64,000 nucleotides of DNA from Dirofilaria immitis (lineage: Eukaryota; Nematoda; Chromadorea; Rhabditida; Onchocercidae), in the NCBI GenBank assembly GCA_024305405.1, contig JAKNDB010000092.1, positions 1,829,501 to 1,893,500 of the forward strand, written 5' to 3'. Position 1 is the stretch's first letter. The number at the start of each line of letters is the position of its first letter. This document shows, piece after piece, positions 38,501 through 51,830 of this stretch. A model generated the notes under the pieces. The model did not search any database. It was not told the DNA's origin and saw nothing but the letters and a program-made list of their open reading frames with translations. The position numbers were made by a program, and so were the translations under genes.

Positions 38501-41500
38501 TGATGCCAATATTGAGATGAATCCGCACTGAATGATTCTCTACACTAATTAATAAATATTTCAAATATTGATTATGCTTTATCAATAAAAATAGATAATA
38601 TTTTGATTCGAAAATATCAACTCTTAGCAATCATGAGTATAATTGTCGTAGCTGAGATCGTTTTAAGATTTCAATAAAGTATCAGGAAAGCTTTGTATTC
38701 TAAATTTTCCAGACGACGAATATAAATTACCTATCCTTATATGATAGGATCCATAAGTTCATTCTTTCGTTTTATCTTACATAATCAATAATGATTAAGC
38801 CGCGAAAGTTTCTCTGAAGGGAAAACTAGAATGACACTGCTAAACACGTACAATTTCATTCCTATTAGCTGACTAAAATACTTAAATTTAAAGAATCTCA
38901 AAGTTTACCCAGAAGCTATGAGATCATTTTTGGATTCCACGTACAAATAAATACCTCGCTATCGTGTCCCTTCAGATACCGTACCTTAAATAAACAAATT
39001 CTGAAAAAAATAAAACATGAAGAGAATAGCTCAGTAGTTCACTGAATCTTTTGCTCTGCAACATCCTTTTGTCTCCTCTTCTAAAAGCAGCCATGTTGAG
39101 TTGCGAGCATTTATTTAATCACCTTATCCCTGCTAATTTCATACGGTCGATTTTCTAGCTGCGCAGTTGAAAGAATACCATTACCATTGTTCACGCGTGG
39201 TTTTAAACCATCAATCTCCATCGGTGTTCCATTGAAGTCGCTGCAAATGTTGTATCTTTGTTAACGATTAGATTGGCAAAAGTCATAAAAGAAGGCAAAA
39301 TTGATTGATAATTGCACGACAAGGAAAGGGAGACTTCAATTATTCCTAATATTCAAAATTCTATGATTAAAAATGATAATATTGATCATTTCTTAACCAG
39401 TAGTATTGATCAGAGTGATCTTATCAGTTACTCAAAAACTGCCAATTTTTCTTACTCTCTTACTTAATTGAAGAAGCAACCAATTATAATATGAATCCTT
39501 TTCAAACCTATTCATCTTATTCTAATGCCAAAATCATCAGCAATTGTTGCATTTACTGGTATTCAATGGGAGTTTATATTTATGATCATATTTGATCAGA
39601 TACGTATAATCAAAAATTTTCGTCAGAGATGTGAATTGGTAAAAGTAAACCTCAACAGACTATTTTAACAAAAACACCTAAAATTGATTTTTGGCTTCTT
39701 GTGAGAAGATACTGAGTCTTGAAATTAGGTACTATAATAACTAAACTGACTTCTCAAAAGTATATTTGATTGTGTAAAGAATATCTACTTAATTTTTTAA
39801 ACCATTTAGCATTTCGTAGTAAATTATAATTGCAAAAAATCGAAACACTAAGACTTTTCAATAAAAAACTGGTGCAAGCAATCAACAATATAAAATTACA
39901 CTTGATCACAAACATTCAACCAAGATTCTAGAACAATTAAATTAATCCAAAAATTCTTAAAAACGATAGACAATCAGTTTAGAAAACACACCCGTTGTTC
40001 GCCTGGGCAGCACGAAACTCAGCAGCAGCAACTTTAGCTTTGCCCATTAATCCATTTTGCGACCGATCTCGCGATTCCCTTTCCCGTTCTAGAAAAAATT
40101 GCTTCCCGTGATGTGGAAAGGTAAGAGCCGGTTGTCCGGTAATATTAGAGGTGACAGGATGAAACTGCTGATGATTGTTGGGTAGTAACGTTGATGCACT
40201 GGTTGTAGGTATTCCCATAATACTTGGATTTGAACCGTTACCATTACCACTAGTTGTACTGGAAGACTGGCCAGCGCTGGCGAAAGGTAACATTGTTGCT
40301 GATGTTGAAGGCGCAACCTGAAAGTAGTAAGTACAATTTCGGAAAACACGTTTATACCATTCATTTATTCCATCTTCTTTTAGATCCTGCAACTTTGCCT
40401 CATGCCAAATAGCTCATCAACAAAAATCCCGAAATCCTTTTTTCATACTAATTTTTATCCGTTTAAGTTAAATTCCTCGTTCGATAAATTCTTTCAGAAA
40501 AGATTTACGAATTATAAGATAGTAATCAATCGATTTTGGTTTACTACAGCATTGCTTCAAAAAAATAAATTTCATATATAAAATGGCAAATTGTAAACCT
40601 TCAATTCTCTTGACTTCGAAATCGAATAATTTTGTTTTTCACTATGAACTTCGCGCATTTCCCGATCTCTCGTTTGTTGTAGCTGCCTATCATTCTTAAC
40701 AGCTGGGTTCATCAACAACAATTTATCTTGTTGCTTCTCCTTGATTTTATTGCTCGGTACCTCATTCAGGACTAAAATATATGTAAATGTATTGCACACT
40801 CTCATCGGAAAAATAGGAGCATTACTAATTTCAAAGTCATAAACGAAATACATTCCCAAACTTGCCCAATGTTAACTTATATAACATTCCACTCTTTCAT
40901 ATGATATTATCGTCTGTTTGTCTCACAAAACATGTCTAATGGATCAAATGACGACTGTAAAGGTTTCCATCTTAATTCCAACTTCATAAGCTCTCAGTGA
41001 TTTTTTCTTAAGTTTAAATCTTTATTTATATTATGGTCAGCAACTTTCAAAAATGAATTTTCTAGTCACAACTAGTGATAGTGAGTAATTTTTGTGCCGT
41101 GATTCATTTTGTGTTCCTCATATTTTTCCTTTTATTGATGTTTTTAGTAATTCCTTCCAAAAAACACCAATAATTAAAACATTTAAAACAGTTAAAAATA
41201 AAACTTTGAAATCGTTAATGTTACCACATTTCGACATAGAAATTAAGAATGGAAGCAATCAAATTTCCATAAACAAAATAATTTTAAGTTCATTCGGTTA
41301 TTCTTTGAGCAATGAAAGAAATTAAAAACCATAACAGATACTACCGAGACATAAAAAATGATCCCCTTATATTGGATAAATTAACCACTGCATTTCTGTA
41401 ATCGAATAACACTGATCTTTCAAACTGTCAGTCTCTTTTCTTGGCAGTGAGATTGCAACTTCCTATCTCTTTCTAGGTTTTTATTAAGATCCTATATACA

Positions 41501-42996
41501 TTACATTTTGTACCACAAAATTTGTCCACAAATAGGGATATAATGATATGGCTAATCATTTCATTAAATCAATCTCTTTATAAACAACTCTCAATTTATA
41601 CGGGTAGAATTTTCAGCAAAAGAAATGAGTTTCTCGTTATGACAAAAATTTTTCATCATTAAGTTGTGAGAGCGCGACTCTCACATTCGAAAATCTGCAT
41701 CATTCTAAAAAACAGCTTCTCTTTGATGAGAACGGAGTACCTTAAATTTTTATTAATATCTGATAATTACCTGCTTCAAGCAGAGATAAATTTTCCACTA
41801 CTGTTTTTTCAGTTCGTGGTTCACCGGCAGCACTCGTGCTTGCCACAGCACATGCTTCAGCCTCCGTATAATAAATACCCTTCTGCAATGTTTCAGGATT
41901 TAACTTGAATTTAACTTCATACATAAAAATTCGAAAATTCAGAATGCAGATTCCTAAGCATATAACACATCTAATGAATTCTTTCCATAAATTTAACAGA
42001 TAACAACATTTAACTATGGAAGCAAATCTAAAAGAATAAATTAAAAAACCTGTATGATGTTAATTAATGCACCCATTGGCACATCGTTACCCGCAGCTCC
42101 GGACTCGAGAACACGTGATTCATTGGCAAATGTATAAGCAGTATGCACAAAACCTATATTCAGAAAATTATATCGCAAAAAAATTTTTTGTTACAAATGA
42201 TACATCTCAGTGATTTAACAAAGTAAAATTTTCAGATATTCACTGCAGTATTTAGGATACCTAAATCTAGAGACTATTGCTATTTCGGAATGTCTGAAGA
42301 GAAACTCAAGAATAAGCTGGAATAAGCAAATTCGAAAGTTTTCGATAACATTTGTGAAATCGTCTAATATCTGTCGTTCAGTAAAGATGTTTAAATTTAA
42401 AATTATTAGACTACCTAATACGTGGTTTACAACAAATAGGAATGATGTCTAATTATACCGATAAAATAATATTTAATAATGATACACGCATAGTCAAAAA
42501 CTAATAACTAATATCCAATTTTCAGTACAATCACTAACACTACTGATCATACAAAACTTTTAATTAATGTTTTAGACACCATCATTTCAGTTATTTTCAT
42601 GGACATACTTCGCAATCTGGTAGATAGAAATGTAATTTTACGGAGTCAGTCCGATAAAATTCAATTTAAACCGATAAAGTATGCATGAATACCGTCCCTT
42701 TTCCCGTCCTTAAAACACTGTCTGATCATGCTAAATAACATCGAGTGCGGTAACTGAAATATGTTCTTAATAAATCGTTTTCACATTCCTGCACAAAGAA
42801 ACAAAGGAAAATGCAACGAGTTCGATATACAGTGAAAAAAATGTAATACTATTTCATTGCACATTTGCCGAATAACTCGGCATTATTTGTTATGAAGCTT
42901 TGTACCTATAAATAAAAAAAGATTAAAAAGGAACAAACCCGACTCATGTAGATATCTATAGATGATAAAATTGACGTCGTCACTAGTAAATGTCAT
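35586..42996 (-). CDS. TBL1/TBL1XR1 (ebi) orthologue, LisH and WD40 corepressor subunit
   Basis: Sixteen minus-strand exons: 42996-42939, 42153-42050, 41882-41771, 40771-40599, 40317-39992, 39240-39123, 38984-38909, 38458-38296, 37668-37605, 37522-37425, 37325-37152, 36885-36802, 36668-36568, 36438-36273, 35934-35824, 35630-35586. Splice phases all agree once one base is restored in exon 7. The product is about 657 residues: an N-terminal LisH ([16 protein letters not shown]), then [10 protein letters not shown] as in human KGLQYVEAE, a long linker, and eight WD40 repeats from about residue 298 ([13 protein letters not shown] to [11 protein letters not shown]). Human TBL1XR1 has 514 residues; the excess is in the linker, where exon 5 is rich in Ser, Thr, Asn and Gly. 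TBL1 proteins sit in the nuclear NCoR/SMRT-HDAC3 complex and mediate exchange of corepressors. Exon 7 lacks one base in the run at 38927-38931, which converts the reading after WNPK into a premature stop. That is probably a sequence error. Confidence 0.94.
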
Positions 42997-43993
42997 CTTC
43001 CAATGGTGACACCGGCTGTAGCAACCTCAGAAATAGAAACAAATTAAAATCAGTAAAATAGGGTAACGATAAGCCAAGAAAAGACAACCCCGGGAAGATT
43101 GTCGTGCACAGATGGTGCATGCCAGCGTGCACCACAATGAATGTCTAGGATTACAGCAGCGCAGCAATAGCCAGTAATGTCCACCGACGATTTGCGAGGT
43201 AAAATTATGGTTCTATGAGAGAAATATATCTTCCGAGCAGTAAGAGTTACGTAATTCGTCTACTTTTGTGACAGATATCTCGTTTATGCAAATTCCTGAA
43301 ATCTTTTTCTGAAATTTGGAAAGATATGAGTCCCGAAAATTTGGGCAAATATATTGCGATACATATAAAAGCACAATATTATGGTGAATAACGGAAATCA
43401 AATTCAGTGGAACTAAAATTCTCTCAATTTAGTTTTAAAAGAATATTGAAAATCCTCAAACCTAAAACATAATTTTAAGGTATTTTGTGTAGACATGCTC
43501 TATAGTAACAGTTTTCTGATCTTCGACCTTTTCTTTATCTAACTAATTCAACAAATGTTAGAAATTACAAGTACCTGAGAAAATACGAAACGGTACAGAA
43601 ATAAAGAGAGTGGAGTATAGGACAGGTTATATCGTGACTTTAATTTAATTTGCTAGAAAGATTATCGGGACCTTTGGTAACGATGATATCAGATAGATTT
43701 ATAATATTCATAGAAAATATCATCACCACTCACAAGAGTTCCTTTTCTTCACTTCTGTTAAATTTGGATCAAACAACTGACAATTATGAAGTGAAATAAA
43801 ATTAGCTAAGAAAATTAAAAGAAAAAAGTAATGTATTACAACGATACTACTGCATAAGCAATTATTATTCAAACTACTTCACACTTGTAAGAACATTGTA
43901 TTTTTCAACAGTTCATAACAATAATAAAACAACAATTCAAATGTTAGCTAAACCGATCACTTGAAAAATACTACAGTAGCAAATACTGTAATT

Positions 43994-44067
43994 ACCATGG
44001 TATTATTAAATCAAAGCAAAAATTGTACTTACCATGGTATTATTATATCAAAGCAAAAGGTTTTGAT
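43994..44067 (+). repeat. 37-bp imperfect tandem duplication
   Basis: The block starting ACCATGGTATTATTA at 43994 recurs at 44031 with few changes over the first about 30 bases. It lies upstream of TBL1. Confidence 0.7.
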
Positions 44068-45124
44068 ATATTATCATAATGTGAAAACGAAATATATTGT
44101 ACTATGCTACGTTGATTTGAAAAAAAACTGCCTATTTTTACGAGTCAAGCTAAAACGAATTCAATATCAGGTTTGCAAGTGAAGTGAACAAATGGATTTA
44201 TTACATTGCGATTCAGTCGAAATTCCAGAGTTTTTCTCTTCCTGAAAGTTTGACCTTTTTAAGTTTCTGAAAGAACCAGAATTGTAAAACAGCAACAGCC
44301 AATAGTTTTTCAAAAAAAAGAAAAGTTAAAAACTGCTCCTTTACTACTTGCTCGAAACGACCTTGAAACGAAAAAAATTAATGACGATGAAAAATGTTCC
44401 ATCCACTTCGTCTCCCACAAATTGCTTTCGAAGACTTGCCAACTGTCACTCCTGTCACCGTGTTCCTCTTCATCATTATACACAGGAAAGAATGCTATTT
44501 ATCCTATTCTACAGAGATCAAAAATTGTTCCTAATTCCGAAAATTTTATGACTATTTTTCTAGAGCTAAAAAGACGGCCCGATTGAGAACATAGATACTT
44601 TAAATCGGTTTTGGTCCAGCTTTAACAGTACGGTATTTACAATACATCCGCCTATCAGGGATCATGCAGATTCTTAAAAGTATAAAATATCTCATTTGGG
44701 TAGTTCTAGATCGCAAAAAACCATTTCATCGCATATTTAGCGAGAAATCGTCCCTTTAATCTAATATTGCTTTTTCTCCAGTTATTCGCTCGATATATTG
44801 GCTGTAAAATCAGCAAAATTTCCAAAAAAAGATTTTCAAGTTCAGTCTTTCACACAGTTCCACTTTTGAAAATTACAAAAGAATGTTTCTAAAACTCTAG
44901 AATTACAAGATTCTCAGCTTCCAAACACTTTAGCAGGATATTTCATTTTATAGGGCAAGTTTCTCAAAGAATTTTTTGCCTCAGGATCAATCCTACAGTT
45001 GTCCTGAAATACACTACTATTAACCCGAGCATTCAAAAGCATCTGCTTTTGATGGAAATATCAACAGGATATAAGTGAAAGATGACGTAATAATCAAAAA
45101 TATGTTTTCTTTCATGTCGCCATT

Positions 45125-45152
45125 AACTTTACGGGATTTTACCCGTAAAGTT
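45125..45152. repeat. 11-bp perfect hairpin with six-base loop
   Basis: Arms AACTTTACGGG and CCCGTAAAGTT enclose the loop ATTTTA. The stem is relatively GC-rich for this region. No flanking U-run or microRNA-length stem is present, so its role is unknown. Confidence 0.6.
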
Positions 45153-47723
45153 GCTTTGAAATATGTGGTCTTCTGAAGGTAGCAGGATTCAGACAATATC
45201 ACCAAATGATAAGGATCACGATACCAACCTACCTGCATATAAAATATCATTACAGGAACAAAAGCTCTATAGGAAAACAATTCTACCTTATATATGTAAG
45301 TGCTCAAATAATTGCTTTACAATACCACATTTTCCATAAATTTGAAGAAAATTAAAAATAGCTCATATAGTGTTACAGGAAGAGGAAAATTCTTGCTACC
45401 AAACATAATAGCAAGAAATATCAATTTCAATAACTACAACTACATATTCGAGCATAAAAGCATAAAATAATATTCGCCTTTTATTAAAATATTTCGTAAA
45501 AAAATAGGAAATCTTGTAGAGCAAAGTATGATAAAAAGATATGAACTATTCTTCCTTTTTTAATGCAATGTTATTTAATTGGTACAGTCATTATTACATC
45601 CACTACACTTCGAATTTAGCATGTCGTAAAGATTTGATAAAGAAGTTACGATTATTCGCCCGCTAACTGAGATATATAGATATCCGAAAAAACGATGTGA
45701 ACTTATAGTTACTTGGATTTTCTATATCCGAGGTCTTCGGATGCTTATAATATTTGAAGCTTCCGATCCGAAAAGATGTGGCATGATACGAAAATCGTAA
45801 TTTCTAAAAGCAAGATGTGACGGTCCTCACTTCCAATTATTGCATTTTTGCAATAGCAGCAATCGTAATAGTAGTCAGCAGCGGCAGCAGATGATGGTTG
45901 AGAACAGAGAGGAGAACCATGCAGAAGAGAGAGATGAGAAAGCGAAAGTCTAAAATAAATTACAAATGCTCTCGACAATACCCGCAGATACATGGATTCC
46001 ACTTACGTCACTTTATTTGTTCCATTTATCACTTTTAGTCTGATTAGTTTCAATGCCAGATATCAGTACTCTGATTGTGCACGAACAGTTGCACGCATGC
46101 TGCAAACTTATTCACAAATTTTGAAATGAAATCACAGCTACTACATACTTTTGCGCCAAATATTACATGCGCTATATATCCATTACCTCCATTACCTATA
46201 TAATAAGCATGAATCGATCTCGTTAGAGTAGTGAAAGCATCAAAGATACTACTATATACATACCAACAGATTCCAACGCCATGATTTAAAATAAGAGAGG
46301 TCCCAAAAATCAGCAAATATGAAGAATGAATTACATGATGCTTCCTTTTTCTCTAAAATATTTTTTTGCGGCCCATTAGAGTCAGTCCTCGTGAACTTAT
46401 TGGAAGATTTCTGATTTCTGGTCCGTAATGCAGAAAATGCTTTTAAAGAATCATTACTTAAAAAAAAGTAGTCGCTTAGTAACATAACTGAACTTTTCAA
46501 TCCACTACAATCTTTAATAATTCTCACGCAAAACTAAGCCACTGAATACGTCAGCAAATTAAATTATCAGATAAATACAATCTCGTAAATAAATTAAAAT
46601 ATCTTAAACGTGTAAATAAAATTAACTACCGAATATAGATTTATTATAAAATTTCTACAGATGACAACTGCGAAGGATAATATTTTCGCTTCAGCCGCAC
46701 GATCTGAGACGATACAGAAAAGGAACTATTCAAGATATTATCCTGACACTCATTAAATAGTACTACATAGTATCACTATTACTTAATAACACAATTTTAC
46801 AAATTTTCTGCAATTAAAGAAATGTCAGATAATCCCAGGAGTTAGGGTGCTTTGGTATTACACACAGAGAATCAATAAAATTAAATTATCAATCAGACAA
46901 ATGACGAGCGCTTGAGAACTACAACATTCAATCAAACTTTATGAGCTTCGTGTCGCTAATGGTTGATAAAGACTATTAAACCCGTCACATAAAACTTTCC
47001 CTCACTCTATCAATCGATTCATCCATCTATCTTAGCTCAATTCCCGATCAGCAAGCTATTGTAAGATATCCGAAAAATCCATGATGCTCAGTAACAAACC
47101 AGAACTGTTCGTGGTTCATCTTTTACAATTATCACAATAATTTTGTAGAATGTTCTTTCAAGCATTCTTATACAAAACTGCCTTAATTAATCGAAATTTT
47201 TAAACACGTCTGCTCTTTTGGAATCACTAAAATTGTCATTTTGCTGAAAACGTGAACGATCACTTAGTCTAATTAAGAGGAATATGGTACTTAACTAGTA
47301 AAAGTTGGGAAAAAAAAAGAAACTATGGTACTATTTGATTGCATTGATTTACATATAAATTTTATTAATTGAGACAAAAAAAAATTTAGGATGTGGTTTA
47401 TGGATCTAAATGACAACTATCTAACTATCTCTTCACCTTTAAAAAACAATCTAAAGCCATAAACAAACATTCGCGATGCACCTATCGTCTGCAAAATTTA
47501 AATTTCTGTCAAATAGAGAAATATATTAAAATAGACTCTACTTAGTTAAACTTTGTTTTCACATTCGTCATCACAATTGTTAAATTCGTACTACTCTTCA
47601 ATATTTTCTGACTGTTTTGAATAAATTTCCTAAATAAAAATTGAAGGATATTACAAACAGATATTATGCGAGTAGAAAGATATAATATAAAAATGAGTGA
47701 AATGTGCACATCGATGATTTTAT

Positions 47724-47885
47724 TATTAGAAAATGTGAAAGGTCACAAAATACATGACAAAAGAAAAAAATATTTTGAAAAGTGAGGTTATACTCATCTG
47801 CTTTTCAAGGACATTTCAAATTTGTGCTTCAGTACCATGTAAAAATGAGGAAAATATAATCCACAGATCCACAAGAAAAGAGGAA
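47724..47885 (+). repeat. 162-bp dispersed repeat, copy A
   Basis: Matches 59210-59371 over 162 bases without gaps, with six mismatches that are all transitions. It begins ATTAGAAAATGTGAAAGG and ends AGAAAAGAGGAA. An open frame starting MTKEKNILKSEV covers it and continues into unique, somewhat more GC-rich DNA to 48035 (93 codons). Both copies keep the frame open, but three of six changes are nonsynonymous, so coding constraint is not evident. It may be a fragment of a mobile element or a duplicated exon. Confidence 0.88.
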
Positions 47886-50800
47886 ACAAAAGAGCAACGA
47901 AGCGAAAGACGAGCTTCCAGCTATCCCGAAAAACCAGATTGTCACGAAAAGAATAATTTGCGGCGACCTCTATTCATTCCAGTCATGGTTCAGGACAAAG
48001 AAGAGAATGTTACTGCATGCTCCATACATGCATGATGCATGCACATTACACATACTGCAAGCAAAACATTAAGTGACATTACTAATATCTTATCGCATCT
48101 TACTTTTCTCATCATAATAATCTAAGAAAGCAGTAATTATTCCATCCAAAAAAATTCTCTAACATTCCATCTACTATGCTCATTAATTAGCTTAAACGAG
48201 CGTATCACTGTTATCACTGAATAGTCGGACAGGACAATACTTTAATCTTCGACAATTATAGTAATAATTAATGATCATATGCATAATGAAAATTGCACTC
48301 CACTCCATCCTTATTTTGCGAGTAAAACGTGCAAATAGAAGTATGCAAGACACGCACGTGCTATCTATCTTACAAAATTCACGTTACTTCTATTCATTCT
48401 TTACAAAATAAACACTCATCAATGCATCATCTATATAACAAGTTTTCCTTTAATTAAACGTACATATTCCTCCTATCCACGTATCCTATAATTTTCATCA
48501 TAGGATACACGTTACACGTACGTTAGTTAAATCTAATCTATTCACTTCACTTTCAAACTTTCAATCTTTCACTATTGCCGAAGTATTTTTCATTTTAATT
48601 ACTTCTAACAATGAAATCATTCATTTCAAATTTTTCATCTTACTTATACGTCTCATCATACATACATACATACATACATACATACATACATACATACATA
48701 CATACATACATACATACATTACATACATACATACATACATACATATACACATCTATATACACATATATATATACATATGTATGTATGCCTGCAAATATGC
48801 ATGCATGAAATTCATTGAAAAATTTATTGCAGAAATGAAGAGATGTGGTAGAGAAATAGAATTGCCATACACATCAACAACAATATCTCCCTATCTCTCT
48901 AACATTTTCAGCTAATCAATCAGCAAATTGTAATATTAATGATATATTAATGAAAAGAGGACTACTATTAATGAGAAAAGGATAAAGAGTATACGCAGAG
49001 AACAAAGAGAAAAGAATGCAATTTGTGGGGACCATATAGAAATGTCTTAGAATACGAGAGTACTGAAATTGTTAGAGACAGGGACCGTCTCGTTGCAAAA
49101 TTATGGCTAATCCGAAATTGAGGGGAAAAGAATTACGTAAGGTTTAAGTCTACGATATCACGGAGTACGTGTATACATATAGCACCTACACAGATGTGCG
49201 AAGAGACACAGAGGATATACAGGAAGAGAAAGCAATCAGGTTTTGAAGTGGGAAAAACTCTTGTTGTATTTTTATAAATGAATTTGAAGAGTGGCAATGC
49301 AAAAATATTAATCTGCTTGATATCATTTTACGTAGTAATGCTACAAGGTTACGTGACAGGCTTGTTTGACTAGTTGGGAAGGTTAAAGAGAATTGATTGG
49401 CCATTAGTAAGCTCTTTATGAACGGAAAAATGACTATATTCATGTCATTCTGTTCTACCGATACGCTTACGCTTACTTTCCAAGATTCATTTACGTATTT
49501 GATTAGAACATCAAACTTTTCTACAATCTATACTATCAAAACAAGACTTTGGTCAGTTTAAGCCAGTTCTCAGGCTAGAAAATAACGAAAGAATTACCAT
49601 CAGAGAAATGATCGCAACAAAAGAATCTCAGTTGTAGATATTCTTTGGCCCGGTATTATCTTAACAATTAACACACTCAATCCATTTCAAGTAAAAATTG
49701 AAGTCGAAATATTCCTTCAAAAGCTTTTCAGATGTATATTTTGTATGCATATTTCATAGAAATCATTAGAGAAGTAAGTTAACAATTTAAAAGAAATGAA
49801 GTTTCTGGAAAAATCAGATTCATGACAGTTCCTTCATAGAATGCACTTGTCCGATTTTATTTTAGGCTATTATGCTTACTTTAAAATAACAATATTAATA
49901 AATTTGTTTGCTAAAACGACAAAGAAATTTGGCCAGTCAAATGTAAAAATAATCTATCGAACAATAAGCTATAATTATAATTATCAAGAATATAATGATA
50001 ATAATAAATTGACAAATACTACTTACCTTCTATTTATCGCAACAAAGTAGATAGACAAATCATGTCTAACTAGCATATAACATTACCATTACCATAAGTA
50101 TATTTAGGCCACGAGATATACCTTATGCCATCAGATTAAGTGTTCCTGGATGATATTAATCGTCCATATTGACATTAGCTCAATTAATCAATATATTATT
50201 CTATATATCATATATTCATCAGGTATCATTTCGTATTATTATTCAAGATAAATCAACCAATCAATCATTATTCCATTAAATATGTCGATATATGTGCATC
50301 TATAGAGTATAAGTTTATGTTTATCTAATACGTAAGTTGTTTACGCCTTCTATATTATTTATACATTCATACACGCATCTTTGTCTATCAATTTTTGATG
50401 TTCTTATATTGGAGTTGTCTCGCAATAAGAATATTTAATCGATTGTTTCGTTACATATCTCCTTACCCTATATTCTTTGCCCGTCTGCTTGTCTATTTTT
50501 TTTGCTAAAATTTATGTATGCTTATATTTCTTTCTCTAGAAAATTTTAGAAGTTGACCATAGATTGATTTGAGAAAGTTCGTCTTATATATATATATATA
50601 TGTAATATTAATAAGATAAATTGAATGAATAGATGGAAAGGATTTGATATGATAAAATCATCCTATAAACATGATAACTTCAATAGCGATCATGTTTATA
50701 TAGCAAGATTGTTTATAATAACCAGGTGGTAATGCTGTCCTTTTTTTGGATCAAAATAGACATAGAGAAAGGGTATGTAAGTTCAATGAATAGAACGATT
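47886..50800. other. Noncoding region with CATA microsatellite
   Basis: AT-rich DNA between the dispersed repeat and the candidate exon region. Apart from the tetranucleotide tract at 48655-48744 and a perfect 11-bp-stem inverted repeat at about 50664-50700, I see nothing supportable. Confidence 0.4.
48655..48744. repeat. (CATA)n microsatellite
   Basis: About twenty-two tandem CATA units with one slip near 48719, followed by a degenerate TA/CA tail to about 48785. Confidence 0.95.
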
Positions 50801-51754
50801 AGCTCTGATTTGATCATTTTAACCCCATTTTAATTATAATTAATTTTTCCCTCTAATAAGATTGAAGAGAAATTTTCGGGATCAAAATAAAAGTACAAAG
50901 AGAAACAACTTCTTCTGTTACATGTAAACAAAGCTGGAGAGGTAGTAGCAGTCTGAATTGTACATTTATATCTTTCATCTATCTTCATGAAATTTGATGC
51001 CTCCTCAAAATATCCCATAACGGAAAATACTTGATAAAGCGGCTACTCTCAATGCTTCTTTATAGTTATCAGTTTAGAGAAATTTGAAAAGATTATCAGC
51101 ACTTCTCCAATTATTAAGGAAAATAATCGAATACCTATTTAGCAGCCATCATGTAAGTTACATATCCGTTGAAATTACAGAAAATAAGAGAGGTACTTTG
51201 GTGAATATGTGATACTGGCATAGGAAACATTGTGTTATATAGCTAATAATTACATGAAGTTATAAGGCAATATAATAGATGGATGCAATATAAACTAGAA
51301 TGTGCAGTTGATAACGTATCATGATGATCTATAAAATTGCTCATTAAGATAGCACTCCTAATGGTTTCTAGTGTATTGCAGAGATTAAAAATCAAAAGAT
51401 TCATAAGGCAGTCAATCTGTCTTCGCTAAAAGCAGGATCCATTTTCTTGCTCTTCATGAAATTACTATCAAATAAAATAGCACAATGTATTCTCATATTT
51501 CCACTCCATCAATATGCCATCGACATATCCTTCACGTTTCGCTTGATATTTCTGGGCATATCCATTTTGTCTTCTGAATCCAATTTGCGTTCGTTTTCAT
51601 CTGCTGTTATATTTCAAAATGCTTTGATGCAAGAAGTATTGTTCTAATCGTATCTTACGCAACACGCAACTTCCCATACTTTCTTTAACGCTAATCAAAA
51701 AGTGCTTCATTTAAAATTCAAAACTATCTTCGATCTTCGATTCTTATTGATAAT

Positions 51755-51830
51755 TCTCTCTCTCTCGCTCTCTCTCCCTTTCTCTTCCTCATCTTCATCT
51801 TCCTCATTTTCTCTTCCCCTCATTTTTTTT
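51755..51830. repeat. CT-rich microsatellite
   Basis: CTCTCT run with interruptions passing into CTTC/CCTC pyrimidine repeats. Confidence 0.8.

Larger units (their letters stand above)
42997..46530. other. TBL1 upstream region, promoter or 5' UTR likely
   Basis: Immediately upstream of the TBL1 start lies a GC-rich patch at about 43080-43200 with a short inverted repeat (TGGTGCA...TGCACCA) at about 43113-43134. This is the most likely promoter or 5' UTR. A 37-bp imperfect tandem duplication begins at 43994 and 44031. A strong hairpin lies at 45125-45152. No coding exon is supported, although human TBL1XR1 has distant noncoding 5' exons and the same could be true here. Confidence 0.4.

Noticed and set aside
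41666..41908. Plus-strand open frame of 80 codons
   Set aside because: Antisense to TBL1 exon 3, which matches the conserved KG.YY.EAE region.
29730..42996. Operon of the two WD40 genes
   Set aside because: Same strand, but spacing of about 3.4 kb is far larger than the roughly 100-500 bases usual for nematode operons.
46050..46527. Two overlapping minus-strand frames of 88-91 codons
   Set aside because: They look non-proteinaceous and lack consistent splice context; a good donor (gtatgt) is present but no partner exon was found.
48611..48808. Open frame with repeated Tyr-Ile-His-Thr units
   Set aside because: It is the translation of the CATA microsatellite, with no other coding evidence.
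51500..51515. In-frame TGA with coding-like sequence on both sides, considered as selenocysteine
   Set aside because: No SECIS-like element or selenoprotein family resemblance; a splice donor just upstream or chance is simpler.
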